Assembly (NCBI GenBank): GCA_903844735.1
Contig: CAIMUX010000067.1
Location: 1-58,359, forward strand
DNA: 58,359 nt
Direction: 5' to 3'
Source: Candidatus Eiseniibacteriota bacterium
Lineage (GTDB): Bacteria > Eisenbacteria > RBG-16-71-46 > CAIMUX01
Of the stretch, positions 48,539 to 57,636 are shown piece by piece. The notes below the pieces were generated by a model. That model had not been told where the DNA came from. It searched no databases and was given only the letters and a program-made list of their open reading frames with translations. Numbering within the stretch: position 1 is the first letter of the stretch; the number at the start of each line of letters is the position of its first letter. Made by a program: the position numbers and the translations under genes.

Positions 48539-49858
48539 TCAGGTGCGTCGGACAACCACGACGGTCATGTCGTCCTGCTGAGCGACGCCCTCGGCGTACC
48601 GATCCGAATCGCCGACAATCGCCTCGACTCTCTTCCGCGCAGACATTTCCGGCATGCCTCGCAGGAGCCGTTTCAACCTTGCGAGGCCGTACTGTTTGCC
48701 GCGTGTGTCCTCACGCTCGATCAGCCCATCGGTGTACAACACCACCGCGTCTCCGCTTTGCAGACACGTCCGACCCTGCGCGTAGCGCGCGGCCGGACTC
48801 GGACCGAGGATAAGACCTCCGCGCTCCAGCGGTCGGAGAGTGGTGCCGTGCTGGTGCAGCGGCGGGTTGTGGCCGGCGTTGCAGTAGACCAGCGCTCCGC
48901 CGGGCCCGAACTCGCCGTAGAACAGCGAGATGAACTTGTTGGAGAGCGCTGCGCGGTGAATCACGCGATTGAGACGCTCGACGGTCCTGGACACCCTGGA
49001 CTTTTCATTCATCCCCATCCGCAGGCCGGTGATGACATCACGGGCCAGGAGCGCCGCGGGTAATCCGTGACCGCAGGCGTCGCCGATGGCGACACCGAGG
49101 AGTCGATCGCGGCGCGGTAGGTAGTCGTAGAGATCGCCACCCACCACTTCGGCGGAACGCGAGTATCCGTGTATCTCATACCCGGCGACCTGCGGAGAGC
49201 CGGATGGCATCAGGCTCTCCTGAATAGTCCGCGCCTCCTCGAGGAGTCCGGCGAGTTTCCCCTGCTGCAGTTTCATGTTGATGACATGCCGGACCGCCGA
49301 GAGCGAATACAGCACCTGCTCCTCGTTGATCTCGCCGTCGACCGAAAAGACAAGGACGTGCGTGTTGCCGGGGCCGACGGCGATGGCCGCGAACGTGGTG
49401 CCGACACCGATCGCCGTGGCGATCTGCTCGTCGTAGCCGGGATCGCCCTTCCGCATGATGAGAAGACCGTCGGCGAGCGTTCGGACATGCGGTGGGTGTT
49501 CGCGCGGTACTCGGTAGCCGATCGGCATCGGCCACGATCCTCCGAATGCACAGCAGAGATAGTAGTCCAGCCCTTCGCTTCGGTAGAGTCGGCCCATCTC
49601 GAACCCGAGGTCGTCGCGGAAGTCGCGCACGAGGATCTGTAAGACAGTCTCAAGCAGCACCGTGCTTTCCTCGATCCGCTCGATGTTGTCGAGCGTGCGC
49701 TCGAGCTTCAAGTAAAGGGCCTTGAAGTCCGAGGATCGCGGCGGAGTCGGCATGATCAAGCCGTCGGTCCCTGTGTCGGACGCCCTGGCGGTCATTGGGT
49801 CGTCCAGTCTGTCGGCCGCTCTTTCAGCCGCTTTGTCGGTCACCGTTTTCGTCTGCAT
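48539..49858 (-). CDS. SpoIIE/RsbU-type PP2C phosphatase with GAF-like domain
   Basis: 439 residues from ATG 49858; no strong ribosome site is seen, and starts at 49795 or 49750 are possible. Residues about 50-200 form a GAF-like sensor (LETVLQILVRDFRDDLGFEM). The phosphatase domain has VVGGDLYDYLPRRDRLLGVA, IGDACGHGLPAALLARDV, LVYCNAGHNPPL, VVLYTDGLIERED and QQDDMTVVVVRR, with the metal-binding aspartates of the SpoIIE family. Such enzymes dephosphorylate anti-sigma-factor antagonists in partner-switching pathways; no STAS or HPK partner is adjacent. Confidence 0.92.
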   Translation of the reverse strand: MQTKTVTDKAAERAADRLDDPMTARASDTGTDGLIMPTPPRSSDFKALYLKLERTLDNIERIEESTVLLETVLQILVRDFRDDLGFEMGRLYRSEGLDYYLCCAFGGSWPMPIGYRVPREHPPHVRTLADGLLIMRKGDPGYDEQIATAIGVGTTFAAIAVGPGNTHVLVFSVDGEINEEQVLYSLSAVRHVINMKLQQGKLAGLLEEARTIQESLMPSGSPQVAGYEIHGYSRSAEVVGGDLYDYLPRRDRLLGVAIGDACGHGLPAALLARDVITGLRMGMNEKSRVSRTVERLNRVIHRAALSNKFISLFYGEFGPGGALVYCNAGHNPPLHQHGTTLRPLERGGLILGPSPAARYAQGRTCLQSGDAVVLYTDGLIEREDTRGKQYGLARLKRLLRGMPEMSARKRVEAIVGDSDRYAEGVAQQDDMTVVVVRRT

Positions 49859-50582
49859 GGTCGGACAAGATAGCGCGCCGTCCCCGGCCAGGTCCACAAG
49901 TCCGCTCGCGTAGTTGTGGAAATTTCCTGCCGACCTGTGCTTTGGGCGCGGGCGAGCATGGTGTTTGTACACACGGCATGGCCGCCGCCGCCGGTATCCA
50001 ACCGGGTGCGATGGTGTTCCGCGAGGTGGCTGCGTTCAACCGGAGTGACATGGGTCATTTCACCCACCAGTCGGGGAGCGATGTCGCGATGACGGTGCCT
50101 ACCTCCTCGACGACCACGCAACTCGGCCGGGGTCGCCGAGGAAGATCGCCCGGCCGGCGTGTGGCCCCGCCCCCCCGGCGAAGTAGGACAGCACAATGCC
50201 GGGCGTAAGATGCACGAAAGCCGTCGCAGTCATCGGAGCTCTGATCGGCCGGGCCGTGTTCACCCGCTTCGGAAAGAAGGAGGGTCTCATGCCGTTGTTT
50301 TCCGGAAGTCGGAGCGATGCAGGATTTCGTCAGGGAACAAAGCATGTCCATGCGGGTTGAAATGTGCCCGATTTACACGGCGGGATCCTCGCGGCGCGCT
50401 TTGGGCGAGATCTCCAGGAGGATCGGAAGGACCGGAAGATCAGAAGATCGGAAGAAGCGGTGGCAATGGAGCCGGAAAGACGATAAAATGTCCGGACTGT
50501 CCGGCTCGACCGGTGGCGAACCAAGACATTCTACATGCACTAGCGGGTGGCAAAGCACGGGCCCGCAGGAGGAAGAAGGATC
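49859..50582. other. long intergenic region without a supportable gene
   Basis: 724 bp between the divergent phosphatase gene and the Cys-rich protein gene. Several open frames cross it on both strands but none has a family signature. A purine-rich stretch at about 50413-50455 repeats GATCGGAAGA-like words. The last bases give the AAGGA ribosome site for 50583. Confidence 0.5.
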
Positions 50583-51263
50583 ATGAGGCGCTGGATTGTA
50601 TCAATGGTGGCTGTGGCGTTCCTCGCTGGCGGCCCAGCCCTGGCGGGCGGCAAGTCATGTGGGAAACATGGCGGCAACAAGGGGGGCAACCGCCCGGCGC
50701 AGCAGATGTCGGCCGGTGGTTGTGGTCAGGCCGTAAAGGCAGATTGCCGCGGCCAGGCAGCGGCTGGTGGCAGTGCGATGACAAAGGCCGCCTGCTGTAA
50801 GGGGATGAGTGCCGGAGCAGGCAGGTCGTGCGGCTCCATGCCGAATTGCGGCTCCAAGGCGAATTGCGGCTCCAAGGCAAACTGCGGCTCCAAGGCAAAC
50901 TGCGGGTCGATGCCGAACTGCGGATCCCCGGCAAACTGCGAATCCATGCTGAATTGCGGGTCCGGCGGCAGCCGGGCTATGCACGTCTCCCACGACACGT
51001 CCAACATCTGGTACCGCGGCCCCGCCCCGCGCGCCAGTGTGGCCGACTTGGTTTGCGATGACCACCGCGGCGGGGGCCACCGGGCCATGACCTGCGGCGG
51101 CCGTTCCGGCTGTGGCTCTGCCATGAATCGCCGCTCCGGGATGGACAGCAGCCGGACGGCCTGGAAGGCCGGCGCCGGGATGACCCACGGCACCGGCTGC
51201 CCGCACGCCCATGGTCGGACGGCCTGGAAGTCAGGTTGCGGCCCCAACATTCTCGCTCCCTAG
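50583..51263 (+). CDS. secreted Cys-rich protein with hexapeptide repeats
   Basis: 226 residues. ATG 50583 follows GGAGGAAGAAGGA. MRRWIVSMVAVAFLAGGPAL, then AGG, is a signal peptide. The mature part is Gly/Ser/Cys/Met-rich (CCKGMSAGAGRSCGSMPN). Seven six-residue repeats follow, CGSMPN, CGSKAN (three times), CGSMPN, CGSPAN and CESMLN, so Cys recurs every sixth residue. The C-terminal part contains CDDHRGGGHRAMTCGGRSGC and CPHAHGRTAWKSGCGPN, again with Cys and His. It matches no family I know. The Cys/His/Met content suggests metal binding or a disulfide-linked surface protein. A terminator follows. Confidence 0.75.
   Translation: MRRWIVSMVAVAFLAGGPALAGGKSCGKHGGNKGGNRPAQQMSAGGCGQAVKADCRGQAAAGGSAMTKAACCKGMSAGAGRSCGSMPNCGSKANCGSKANCGSKANCGSMPNCGSPANCESMLNCGSGGSRAMHVSHDTSNIWYRGPAPRASVADLVCDDHRGGGHRAMTCGGRSGCGSAMNRRSGMDSSRTAWKAGAGMTHGTGCPHAHGRTAWKSGCGPNILAP
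50829..50954. repeat. seven 18-bp tandem units (CGSxxN)
   Basis: The unit is TGCGGCTCCAAGGCGAAT with variants, seven times, followed by a partial eighth (TGCGGGTCC). Changes are mostly at codons 4 and 5 and in third positions, while the Cys and Asn codons stay fixed. Selection on the Cys spacing is therefore likely. Confidence 0.92.
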
Positions 51264-51356
51264 CCCTGGCTAGTGTGGTCGCCGCGCCGGCCCAGACCCG
51301 GTCTTCGGCTGGCCAAGGGACTCCGGGACCACAACAAGTCGGAAGCGAAACAGAAA

Positions 51357-51388
51357 CGGCCCGGGCCATCTACGGCTCGGGCTGTTTT
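51357..51388 (+). terminator. rho-independent terminator after the Cys-rich gene
   Basis: CGGCCCGGGCC (51357-51367) pairs with GGCTCGGGCTG (51374-51384), an 11-bp stem with two G-U pairs and the loop ATCTAC. TTTT follows at 51385-51388. It lies 94 bp after the stop at 51263 and before the convergent fcl gene. Confidence 0.7.
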
Positions 51389-51451
51389 GCGTGCACATCG
51401 ATCAGACCCGGGTGCCGGTCCCTGATGTGGCGGATGAACCGCCTCGGCCTG

Positions 51452-52411
51452 TCACACGACGCGGTCGGTGAACGAATCGCGGTGGTTCTGGAACCAGTCG
51501 ATGGTCTTCTGCAGCCCGACCTCCAGCGAGGTCGTTGCCTGCCATCCGAGGACGGCCGCGATTCGCGAGACGTCGAGACATCGCCGCGGCTGGCCGTCGG
51601 GCTTGCTTGGGTCCCAGGCGATCTGACCTTCGAAGCCGACCAGCCTTGCGATCAGCTCGGTGAGGTTCTTGATCGTGATCTCCCGCCCGGTACCGATGTT
51701 CAGCGGCTCGGGCGAATCATAGCGCGACATCACATGCACCAGCGCGTCGGCGCAGTCTTCGACGTAGAGAAACTCGCGACTGGCCGACCCGGTGCCCCAG
51801 GCGAGGATCTGCTTGTCGCCGCGATCCCGAGCCTCGACGCACTTGCGGACCAGAGCCGGGATCACGTGGCTGGCGCCGAGATTGAAGTTGTCGCGCGGGC
51901 CGTACATGTTCACCGGCAGTACGTAGACCGCGTCCATCCCGTACTGCCGGCGATAGGATTGGCACATGACCAGCAGCGCTTTCTTGGCGATGCCGTAGGG
52001 GGCGTTGGTTTCCTCGGGGTAGCCGTTCCAAAGGTCCTTCTCCTTGAACGGCACCGGCGCGCATTTCGGATAGGCGCAAACCGTCCCGACCTGCACGAAT
52101 CTCTTGAGCCCGACGCGACGGGCGTGCTCGATGAGGTGCAGTCCCATTGCGAGATTGACGTAGAAGAACCGCCCCGGGTTCTCGCGGTTCGCGCCGATCC
52201 CGCCGACGGCGGCGGCCAGATGGATCACGACGTCCGGCTTCACCTGCCGATACAGCCGCTCCACGTCGAGTTCCCTGGTCAGGTCAAAGTCCTCGACGCG
52301 GACGATGAACTGGTTGTTGTAGCCGGCTTCACGCAGCTTTTCCCTCAGGAAGCTGCCGACGAAACCCTCTCCCCCAGTGATCGCGATCAGGTCCTTCTGG
52401 CTGACGGCCAT
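51452..52411 (-). CDS. fcl: GDP-L-fucose synthase
   Basis: 319 residues. An extended SDR with IAITGGEGFVGSFLREKL (NAD(P) site), VIHLAAAVGGIGANRENP, FVQVGTVCAYPK and YGIAKKALLVMCQSYR (catalytic Tyr/Lys), then VLPVNMYGPRDNFN and GTGSASREFLYVEDCADAL. These are the fcl/WcaG signatures: epimerisation and reduction of GDP-4-keto-6-deoxymannose to GDP-L-fucose. ATG 52411 has AAGGAG upstream. It follows gmd by 15 nt, so the two-step pathway is one operon feeding surface polysaccharide synthesis. Confidence 0.95.
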   Translation of the reverse strand: MAVSQKDLIAITGGEGFVGSFLREKLREAGYNNQFIVRVEDFDLTRELDVERLYRQVKPDVVIHLAAAVGGIGANRENPGRFFYVNLAMGLHLIEHARRVGLKRFVQVGTVCAYPKCAPVPFKEKDLWNGYPEETNAPYGIAKKALLVMCQSYRRQYGMDAVYVLPVNMYGPRDNFNLGASHVIPALVRKCVEARDRGDKQILAWGTGSASREFLYVEDCADALVHVMSRYDSPEPLNIGTGREITIKNLTELIARLVGFEGQIAWDPSKPDGQPRRCLDVSRIAAVLGWQATTSLEVGLQKTIDWFQNHRDSFTDRVV

Positions 52412-52426
52412 TGTTGCTCCTTGGGG

Positions 52427-53449
52427 TTACGGCCTCTCAGCCAGTCCGGAGTCTGCCAGCAGGCGTTCTCGCTTGGCCATCTGCCAGTCGGCCTCGGTCA
52501 TCAGCTTCGCCAATTCCTTGAAGGTAACGCGCGGTTCCCAGCCTAGCAGACTATGTGCCTTGCCGGCGTCGCCGAGCAGGCAATCCACCTCTGCCGGCCG
52601 GAAATATCTGGGATCGATCTCGACGTGCTTGTTCCAGTCCAAACCGAGGATCCCAAAGACCTCCTCAACGAACTCCCGCACGCTGTGGGTCTGGCCGGTG
52701 GCGACGACGTAATCGTCGGGCTTGTCTTGCTGGAGCATGAGCCACATCGCCTCGACATAATCGCCGGCAAAGCCCCAGTCGCGCTTGGCGTCCATGTTGC
52801 CGAGGTAGAGCTTCTTCTGAAGGCCTTCCTTGATACGGGTGGCGGCACGGGTGATCTTGCGGGTGACAAACGTCTCTCCGCGGCGTGGGCTTTCGTGGTT
52901 GAAGAGGATACCGTTGACCGCAAACATGTCGTAGCTCTCTCGGTAGTTAACGGTCTGCCAGTAGCTGAAAACCTTGGCGCAGGCATAAGGGCTTCGGGGG
53001 TGGAAAGGGGTGCGCTCGGTCTGCGGGATCTCGGCCACCTTGCCGAACATCTCGCTGCTGGAGGCCTGGTAGAACCGCACGGGCAAGTGTGTGTCGCGGA
53101 TCGCTTCCAAGAGGTTGATGGTTCCCAAGGCATCGGTATGCACCGTGTAAACCGGCTGCTGGAAGCTGACGTGCACGTGCGACTGGGCACCGAGGTTGTA
53201 AACCTCGTCGGGCTTCGCGCGGGTGAGGATTTCGCGCAATCCCGTGCCGTCGACGAGGTCGCCATAGTGCAGGAAGAGCCGCCCCTCGGCATCGTGGGGG
53301 TCACAATAGATGTGATTGATGCGGTCGGTGTTGAACGAGCTGCTGCGGCGTATGACGCCGTGAACAACGTAGCCCTTGCCCAGCAGGAGTTCCGCCAGGT
53401 AGGACCCGTCCTGACCGGTGATGCCGGTGATCAGTGCCCGCTTTTCCAT
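52427..53449 (-). CDS. gmd: GDP-mannose 4,6-dehydratase
   Basis: 340 residues from ATG 53449, with GGAGGGG upstream; the frame is open 15 codons further without support. [19 protein letters not shown] is the NADP site, followed by [67 protein letters not shown] and [19 protein letters not shown]. All are diagnostic of Gmd. It makes GDP-4-keto-6-deoxymannose, the substrate of the adjacent fcl product. Confidence 0.97.
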   Translation of the reverse strand: MEKRALITGITGQDGSYLAELLLGKGYVVHGVIRRSSSFNTDRINHIYCDPHDAEGRLFLHYGDLVDGTGLREILTRAKPDEVYNLGAQSHVHVSFQQPVYTVHTDALGTINLLEAIRDTHLPVRFYQASSSEMFGKVAEIPQTERTPFHPRSPYACAKVFSYWQTVNYRESYDMFAVNGILFNHESPRRGETFVTRKITRAATRIKEGLQKKLYLGNMDAKRDWGFAGDYVEAMWLMLQQDKPDDYVVATGQTHSVREFVEEVFGILGLDWNKHVEIDPRYFRPAEVDCLLGDAGKAHSLLGWEPRVTFKELAKLMTEADWQMAKRERLLADSGLAERP

Positions 53450-53731
53450 TTGGCTGTCCCCTCCGAGCAATATAGCGGTCTTCTGACGGCGCAAAGGGCG
53501 GCATTCTCAGGTCCTGGAGTGTCCGACACAAACGATAGACCCCCTGCACAGACAAATGGGGCTCTTGCCACACCGCCGAGTCTTCAAGTCTCGCAGAGGA
53601 GCGTCCTCATTCTGGCTCTGGCTTCTGAACTCTGACTTCCGGCTACCTGAGCAGCCACGGCGAAAGAGCAGAACAGGCACGATCGTACGGTGGCGGACAT
53701 CGTGCGTCAAAATGATTTCCGACCGCCGCGG

Positions 53732-54706
53732 TCACCGTGGACCGGCGCGGCTCCTTCCGAGCACGCGCAGCCTCGCCCGCAGGAGCCGCGCGAGTCCTTT
53801 CCCGGCGAACGCCGGCAAGCTCGCCAGCAACCGCAGTGAAGCATTCCATCGCGCGGGGATCCAATCAGGGAACTCCTCAAAGGCGGCGCGCAACTCCGTG
53901 CGAGCTCCCTGATGCAGCCATACCTTGCAGGCCTCCCGGGTCATCCAGAGTGCATAGGGACGCAGGATCCGCTCCCCGTTCGGCACCTCACCGGCGCGCC
54001 GGCGGAGGTGGCGCACCATGTCGAGGGTGCTCATGGGAGCGAGCCGGTTCGTAAGCGACTCCGGCCGGCGGATGTACCGCCCCAGCGGCTCAGTCACGTA
54101 GCCGACGCGGGGGTAGCGCAGACCTATGCGCACCCAGAGATCGACATCCTCGCGATGCAGGAGGCCCGGGTCGAAGCGCCCCACCTCCTCAAAGCACCGG
54201 CGGTGCAGGAACATCGTCAAGGGCAAGAAGAGACAGTCGCGATGGAACACCTCGAAGATATTCTCGAAGACGCAGCCGTCCACCAACATCGTAAGCGCGC
54301 GGGCGCTGGCGCCGCGTCGGACGGGTGGTTTGGTCAGCGGAACCTCGTCGGACGCCGCGCCCACCCAGAGCAGGTCGGGATACCGATCCGCCACCGCCAG
54401 GGCAAGCTCCAGGCGCGGCGGCAGCCAGACGTCGTCCGCGTCGAGGAAGGCGATCCAGTCACCCGTGGCCAGATCGAGACCGGCATTGCGCGCGCCGGAC
54501 ACACCGAGGTTCTTCTGGTGAATGTACCGAACCAGATCTGTGCGCCCGAAGTCGGCAACCTCCCCGGCCGTCCCGTCGGTCGAGCCATCGTCGATGACGA
54601 GGATCTCATCGGGCAGGACGGTCTGGGCGCAGACGCTGTCGAGGGCGGCGCGGATGAAGCCGGCCGCATTGTAGGCTGGAATGATGACGGAGACTCTGCG
54701 ACTCAC
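53732..54706 (-). CDS. family 2 glycosyltransferase
   Basis: 324 residues. GT-A fold: VSVIIPAYNAAGFIRAALDS, ILVIDDGSTDGTAGEV, NLGVSGARNAGLDLATGDW and the DXD-like FLDADDVWLPPRLEL, then LHREDVDLWVRIGLRYP. It starts at GTG 54706, which overlaps the stop of a 44-residue antiporter remnant (GTGA) and has GGGAGAG upstream. Positioned beside gmd and fcl, it may use a GDP-sugar made by them, but donor and acceptor cannot be read from sequence. Confidence 0.92.
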   Translation of the reverse strand: MSRRVSVIIPAYNAAGFIRAALDSVCAQTVLPDEILVIDDGSTDGTAGEVADFGRTDLVRYIHQKNLGVSGARNAGLDLATGDWIAFLDADDVWLPPRLELALAVADRYPDLLWVGAASDEVPLTKPPVRRGASARALTMLVDGCVFENIFEVFHRDCLFLPLTMFLHRRCFEEVGRFDPGLLHREDVDLWVRIGLRYPRVGYVTEPLGRYIRRPESLTNRLAPMSTLDMVRHLRRRAGEVPNGERILRPYALWMTREACKVWLHQGARTELRAAFEEFPDWIPARWNASLRLLASLPAFAGKGLARLLRARLRVLGRSRAGPR

Positions 54707-54837
54707 GAGGCACGCTCTCCCGGCAAGGATCTGCCTGACCCGGCGATCGACGGTAGGCCAACGCGCCGGAGAAGGAGCGCCCGCGCCGCCACGACGGCGA
54801 AGATGACGACGAGGTTGTTGAGAAGCTCATTGTGCAT
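54703..54837 (-). pseudogene. N-terminal remnant of a CPA2-type cation:proton antiporter
   Basis: A 44-codon frame opens MHNELLNNLVVIFAVVAARA and LLLRRVGLPSIAG, which resembles the first membrane helix of KefB-type antiporters (MHNE.L..L.VIF...VLV..L..RL.LP.IVGF). It then runs into unrelated residues and stops at 54703, overlapping the glycosyltransferase GTG. The remaining antiporter of several hundred residues is absent. It may still be translated and couple translation of the glycosyltransferase. Confidence 0.55.
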
Positions 54838-54845
54838 TGCAGCCG

Positions 54846-55976
54846 CTACGTTCCCCGGTGCCAGTTCATCAAAGGAAGAAGCCGCCGCGACGGCGGGTTG
54901 TTGCCGGCCCAGTTTACCAAGCCGAACTGCATCCCGTGCAGCTCGGAGGCGATGTTGACGAGACCAAGACTGACGCCGCGCAGCTCCTCGCGGACGAGGC
55001 AGACGGCACCGGCGCCGAACCCTTTGAGCCGGTCTGTTCGATTGTACAACCCGCCAAGCAGGACGCCACGCGCCGAGCCTCCGCCGGCGGCGATCGCGGC
55101 GACGCCAACCCCGCGGAAGTCAGCGGCGCCGACGCCAAGACCGCCGAGGGCGAGTCCACGGACCGACTCACCGCCCACGCCGAGCGTCCCGATGGCTACC
55201 CCGCGGATCCTCTCACCACCGACGCCCAGTCCCCCGATCGCAAGACCACGGATCGACTCTCCGCCGACCCCAAGGCCCCCGATCATGAGCCCCTCGAGCG
55301 ATTCTCCACCGGCGCCGAGGCCGCCGATAGCGATGCCACGGATCGTCTCGCCGCCCACGCCCAGCCCGCCTACGGCGATGCCGTGCATCTCATCGCTCCC
55401 CACGCCCAGGCCTCCCAGGGCGATGCCGCGCATCTTGTCGCTGCCCACACCGAGCCCACCGAGGGCGATCCCGACCATGTCGTCGGACCCGACGCCGAGA
55501 CCTCCGACTGCGATCCCCCGCATCCGGTCTGACCCTACCCCCAGACCCGCCACCGCAACACCGGTCATCCGGTCGCCACCAATGCCGATCGGTGCGGCGG
55601 CGATCCCACGCATTCGGTCGCCGGCCACGGCCACGCAGCCAAGGGCGATTCCCTGGAAAGACCGGGCCGCGGGGGCAACGAGCCCGACCGCCAGCCCGCG
55701 GATCCGCGCGTCCGGGTTCTCCCGCGGCGACCAGAGGGTCACGTTCAGGCCGTTGACACTGCGGACCCCGCTATCCCGGAAGTTGAAGCGGGCCCCGTTC
55801 CAGTGGTCCGCGTTGCCGAAACAGACGCCGGTGTCGCGAAGACCGAGACGGAGTGCGCCTTCGTCACTTCCCCGCGCGTGGGCGGCGAAAGGGGGAGATG
55901 CCGAAAGGACGGCAACCGAGAACAGCACGGTGAGAACCGGTCGGACGGACAGTCGGTCGAGTAGAAGAAACCGCAT
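54846..55976 (-). CDS. surface repeat protein, LA_2272-like, with 15-residue Gly-rich repeats
   Basis: 376 residues. A signal peptide (FSVAVLSASPPFAAHA) leads to NGLNVTLWSPRENPDARIRG. About twelve units of 15 residues follow, of the form GVGSDKMRGIALGGL or GVGGESIRGLAIGGL, each with hydrophobic residues at alternate positions. The C-terminus, GVSLGLVNIASELHGMQFGL and NNPPSRRLLPLMNW, matches the closing region of LA_2272-type repeat proteins (GLxN ... P.lNW). The repeats suggest a beta-solenoid or outer-membrane strands. ATG 55976 has GGAGG 6 nt upstream. Confidence 0.8.
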   Translation of the reverse strand: MRFLLLDRLSVRPVLTVLFSVAVLSASPPFAAHARGSDEGALRLGLRDTGVCFGNADHWNGARFNFRDSGVRSVNGLNVTLWSPRENPDARIRGLAVGLVAPAARSFQGIALGCVAVAGDRMRGIAAAPIGIGGDRMTGVAVAGLGVGSDRMRGIAVGGLGVGSDDMVGIALGGLGVGSDKMRGIALGGLGVGSDEMHGIAVGGLGVGGETIRGIAIGGLGAGGESLEGLMIGGLGVGGESIRGLAIGGLGVGGERIRGVAIGTLGVGGESVRGLALGGLGVGAADFRGVGVAAIAAGGGSARGVLLGGLYNRTDRLKGFGAGAVCLVREELRGVSLGLVNIASELHGMQFGLVNWAGNNPPSRRLLPLMNWHRGT

Positions 55977-56083
55977 CGGAAACCTCCTGTGCGGGGGACT
56001 GTGGAACCGGGATCAAGTATCCCGGCACCGGGATCGCGCGTGCTCTGGCTAGCGGCATCATTGAGCTGACCGGGCCGTGACGA

Positions 56084-57091
56084 CTACGCGGGAGGCGGTG
56101 TACGGGTTGCCGCCGACGCCTTCAGGAAGACGAGACTACAACAGGTGACCGCACCCTCCGCCTTGGCCAGCTCAGAAAGGTCGATCCCATGGATCACCAC
56201 ACCCGCGGTCTCGAGCCGCCGGCGGGTGGCCGAAAATGCCGTCGGAAAGATCACGGCATCGCCCACCCGCAGAGCGTTCGCGGCCTGGGGTTCGTCCGGA
56301 TCGACCTCGATGACACCCAACCCCGCGAAGGCGGCCGGATCGACCCATGCCGGATTGACGAGCAGCAGCCGGTCCCCCACTTCCGTCGCAGCCGACTTGA
56401 GGTGCAGGCATCCCGCTACCGCGACCGTGTGCACCTGGTATCCGGCCGGCTCTACCCAACAACGCACCTGTTCCACCGCCGCCTGGTTCGACCGCGAGGA
56501 GAGCCCGATGAAGATCCGCTTCCCCGCGACAAGCACATCCCCGCCGTCAAGCGTGCCGGGCGCCGTCACGACCCGGACGGGCCGGTACTCGCGCAGCACC
56601 GGATCGACGGTTGTGGTTTCCGCGCGGCGTGAAACGGCACCGGGGCGCGTTACGATCGCGAGCTCATCGAGCACCACGGCCGTGTCTTCCACGAAGACGG
56701 AGTCGGGCAGGTCAGGTGCCGGCCGCAGCGGTCGCACGGCACAGCCGAGACAGGCGAGGAGATCCACGTAGGCGGCGTGCTGGAAGTAGGCACGCTCGTA
56801 ATCGATCGACTGCCGCGCGATGTGTGTAAGCTCACAGGCGGCAAGGCGGGGACTCACCTCTCGCACCAAGGCCACGAGGGACCGTCGGTAGCCGGGAGAC
56901 GCCGCGCAAACTTCCTCCGCATTCTCCAAGTCAGCTAGGTTGAGCCGATGACGGGCCCCGCCGGCCAGGGCGACATCGATCGCCTGTGGCGTATCGCTCA
57001 CCTTGTCGACGTCCCGCCAGCGCCCACGCACTGTACGGAACATTGTGGTGCGCAAAAGGAAACCGCGCGGATCGAGTTCCCGGCAGCGCAT
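56084..57091 (-). CDS. DDAH/arginine-deiminase-type amidinohydrolase
   Basis: 335 residues from ATG 57091, which has GGAG 6 nt upstream. The catalytic domain starts near residue 95 (ARQSIDYERAYFQHAAYVDL), then LPDSVFVEDTAVVLDELAIV, APGTLDGGDVLVAGKRIFIG, CLHLKSAATEV (catalytic His) and EGAVTCCSLVFLKA (nucleophile Cys near the C-terminus). This is the dimethylarginine dimethylaminohydrolase pattern, giving citrulline and an amine. The N-terminal 90 residues (RTVRGRWRDVDKVSD) are extra compared with typical DDAH, so the actual start could be internal. Confidence 0.85.
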   Translation of the reverse strand: MRCRELDPRGFLLRTTMFRTVRGRWRDVDKVSDTPQAIDVALAGGARHRLNLADLENAEEVCAASPGYRRSLVALVREVSPRLAACELTHIARQSIDYERAYFQHAAYVDLLACLGCAVRPLRPAPDLPDSVFVEDTAVVLDELAIVTRPGAVSRRAETTTVDPVLREYRPVRVVTAPGTLDGGDVLVAGKRIFIGLSSRSNQAAVEQVRCWVEPAGYQVHTVAVAGCLHLKSAATEVGDRLLLVNPAWVDPAAFAGLGVIEVDPDEPQAANALRVGDAVIFPTAFSATRRRLETAGVVIHGIDLSELAKAEGAVTCCSLVFLKASAATRTPPPA

Positions 57092-57363
57092 GGGTACTCC
57101 TTTCAAGCCAGTACACGACGACGGCCGTTGGACCCCGGGCCTGCGCCATTGTCGCGGCTAGAAAGCGGGTCGGCAAGGAAGAGCGGGAAGACGCTTCCGG
57201 TCAGACGCCGTCGACCTTGGAGTGGGCCTCGGACTACGGTCGGGGTTGCTGCGTAACACCGGCGGTCGCCTAGCGGGTGGTCGTATCCGGCGCTGGGGTA
57301 GGCTGTTGGCGGTGGTGGGTGGGGGTGGGTGAGAGTCGAGCGAGGGACGGTTCCACTCGCGCC

Positions 57364-57631
57364 GTGGCGGACAAGCCGCCCCCCTGGCCGATCTGGTGGG
57401 AGTGGGACATCGGCCTGAACCACCGCGTCTGGGAGCGGATGATCGACCGGGGGTTCACGGAACTCGATCTCTTGGGTATGCTGGAGCGAGCGACAGGTCT
57501 CCATCCCGGCGTGACTCCGGGTAGGTGGGGGAATCGTCACCCGCTTTGGCGGCGTTCCCTGGAACGTGGTCGTGGAGCCGGATCTGGAGGCGGAACTCCT
57601 GGTGCTCATCACCGCATTTGCGAAGGGGTAG
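57364..57631 (+). pseudogene. DUF4258-like gene with a one-base frameshift
   Basis: One frame gives WPIWWEWDIGLNHRVWERMI, DRGFTELDLLGMLERATG and GVTPGRW. After the run of five G near 57526-57530 the homologous sequence continues in the next frame: IVTRFGGVPWNVVVEPDLEA, then ELLVLITAFAKG and TAG 57629-57631. Removing one G restores a single protein. The start is uncertain (GTG 57364 is a candidate). It sits 5 bp before a DUF2283 gene, as the intact pair at 29994..30451 does. Confidence 0.65.
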
Positions 57632-57636
57632 CAGCC

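Noticed and set aside
49859-50582. Genes in the gap before the Cys-rich protein
   Set aside because: Open frames exist on both strands but none has a supported start or recognisable sequence.
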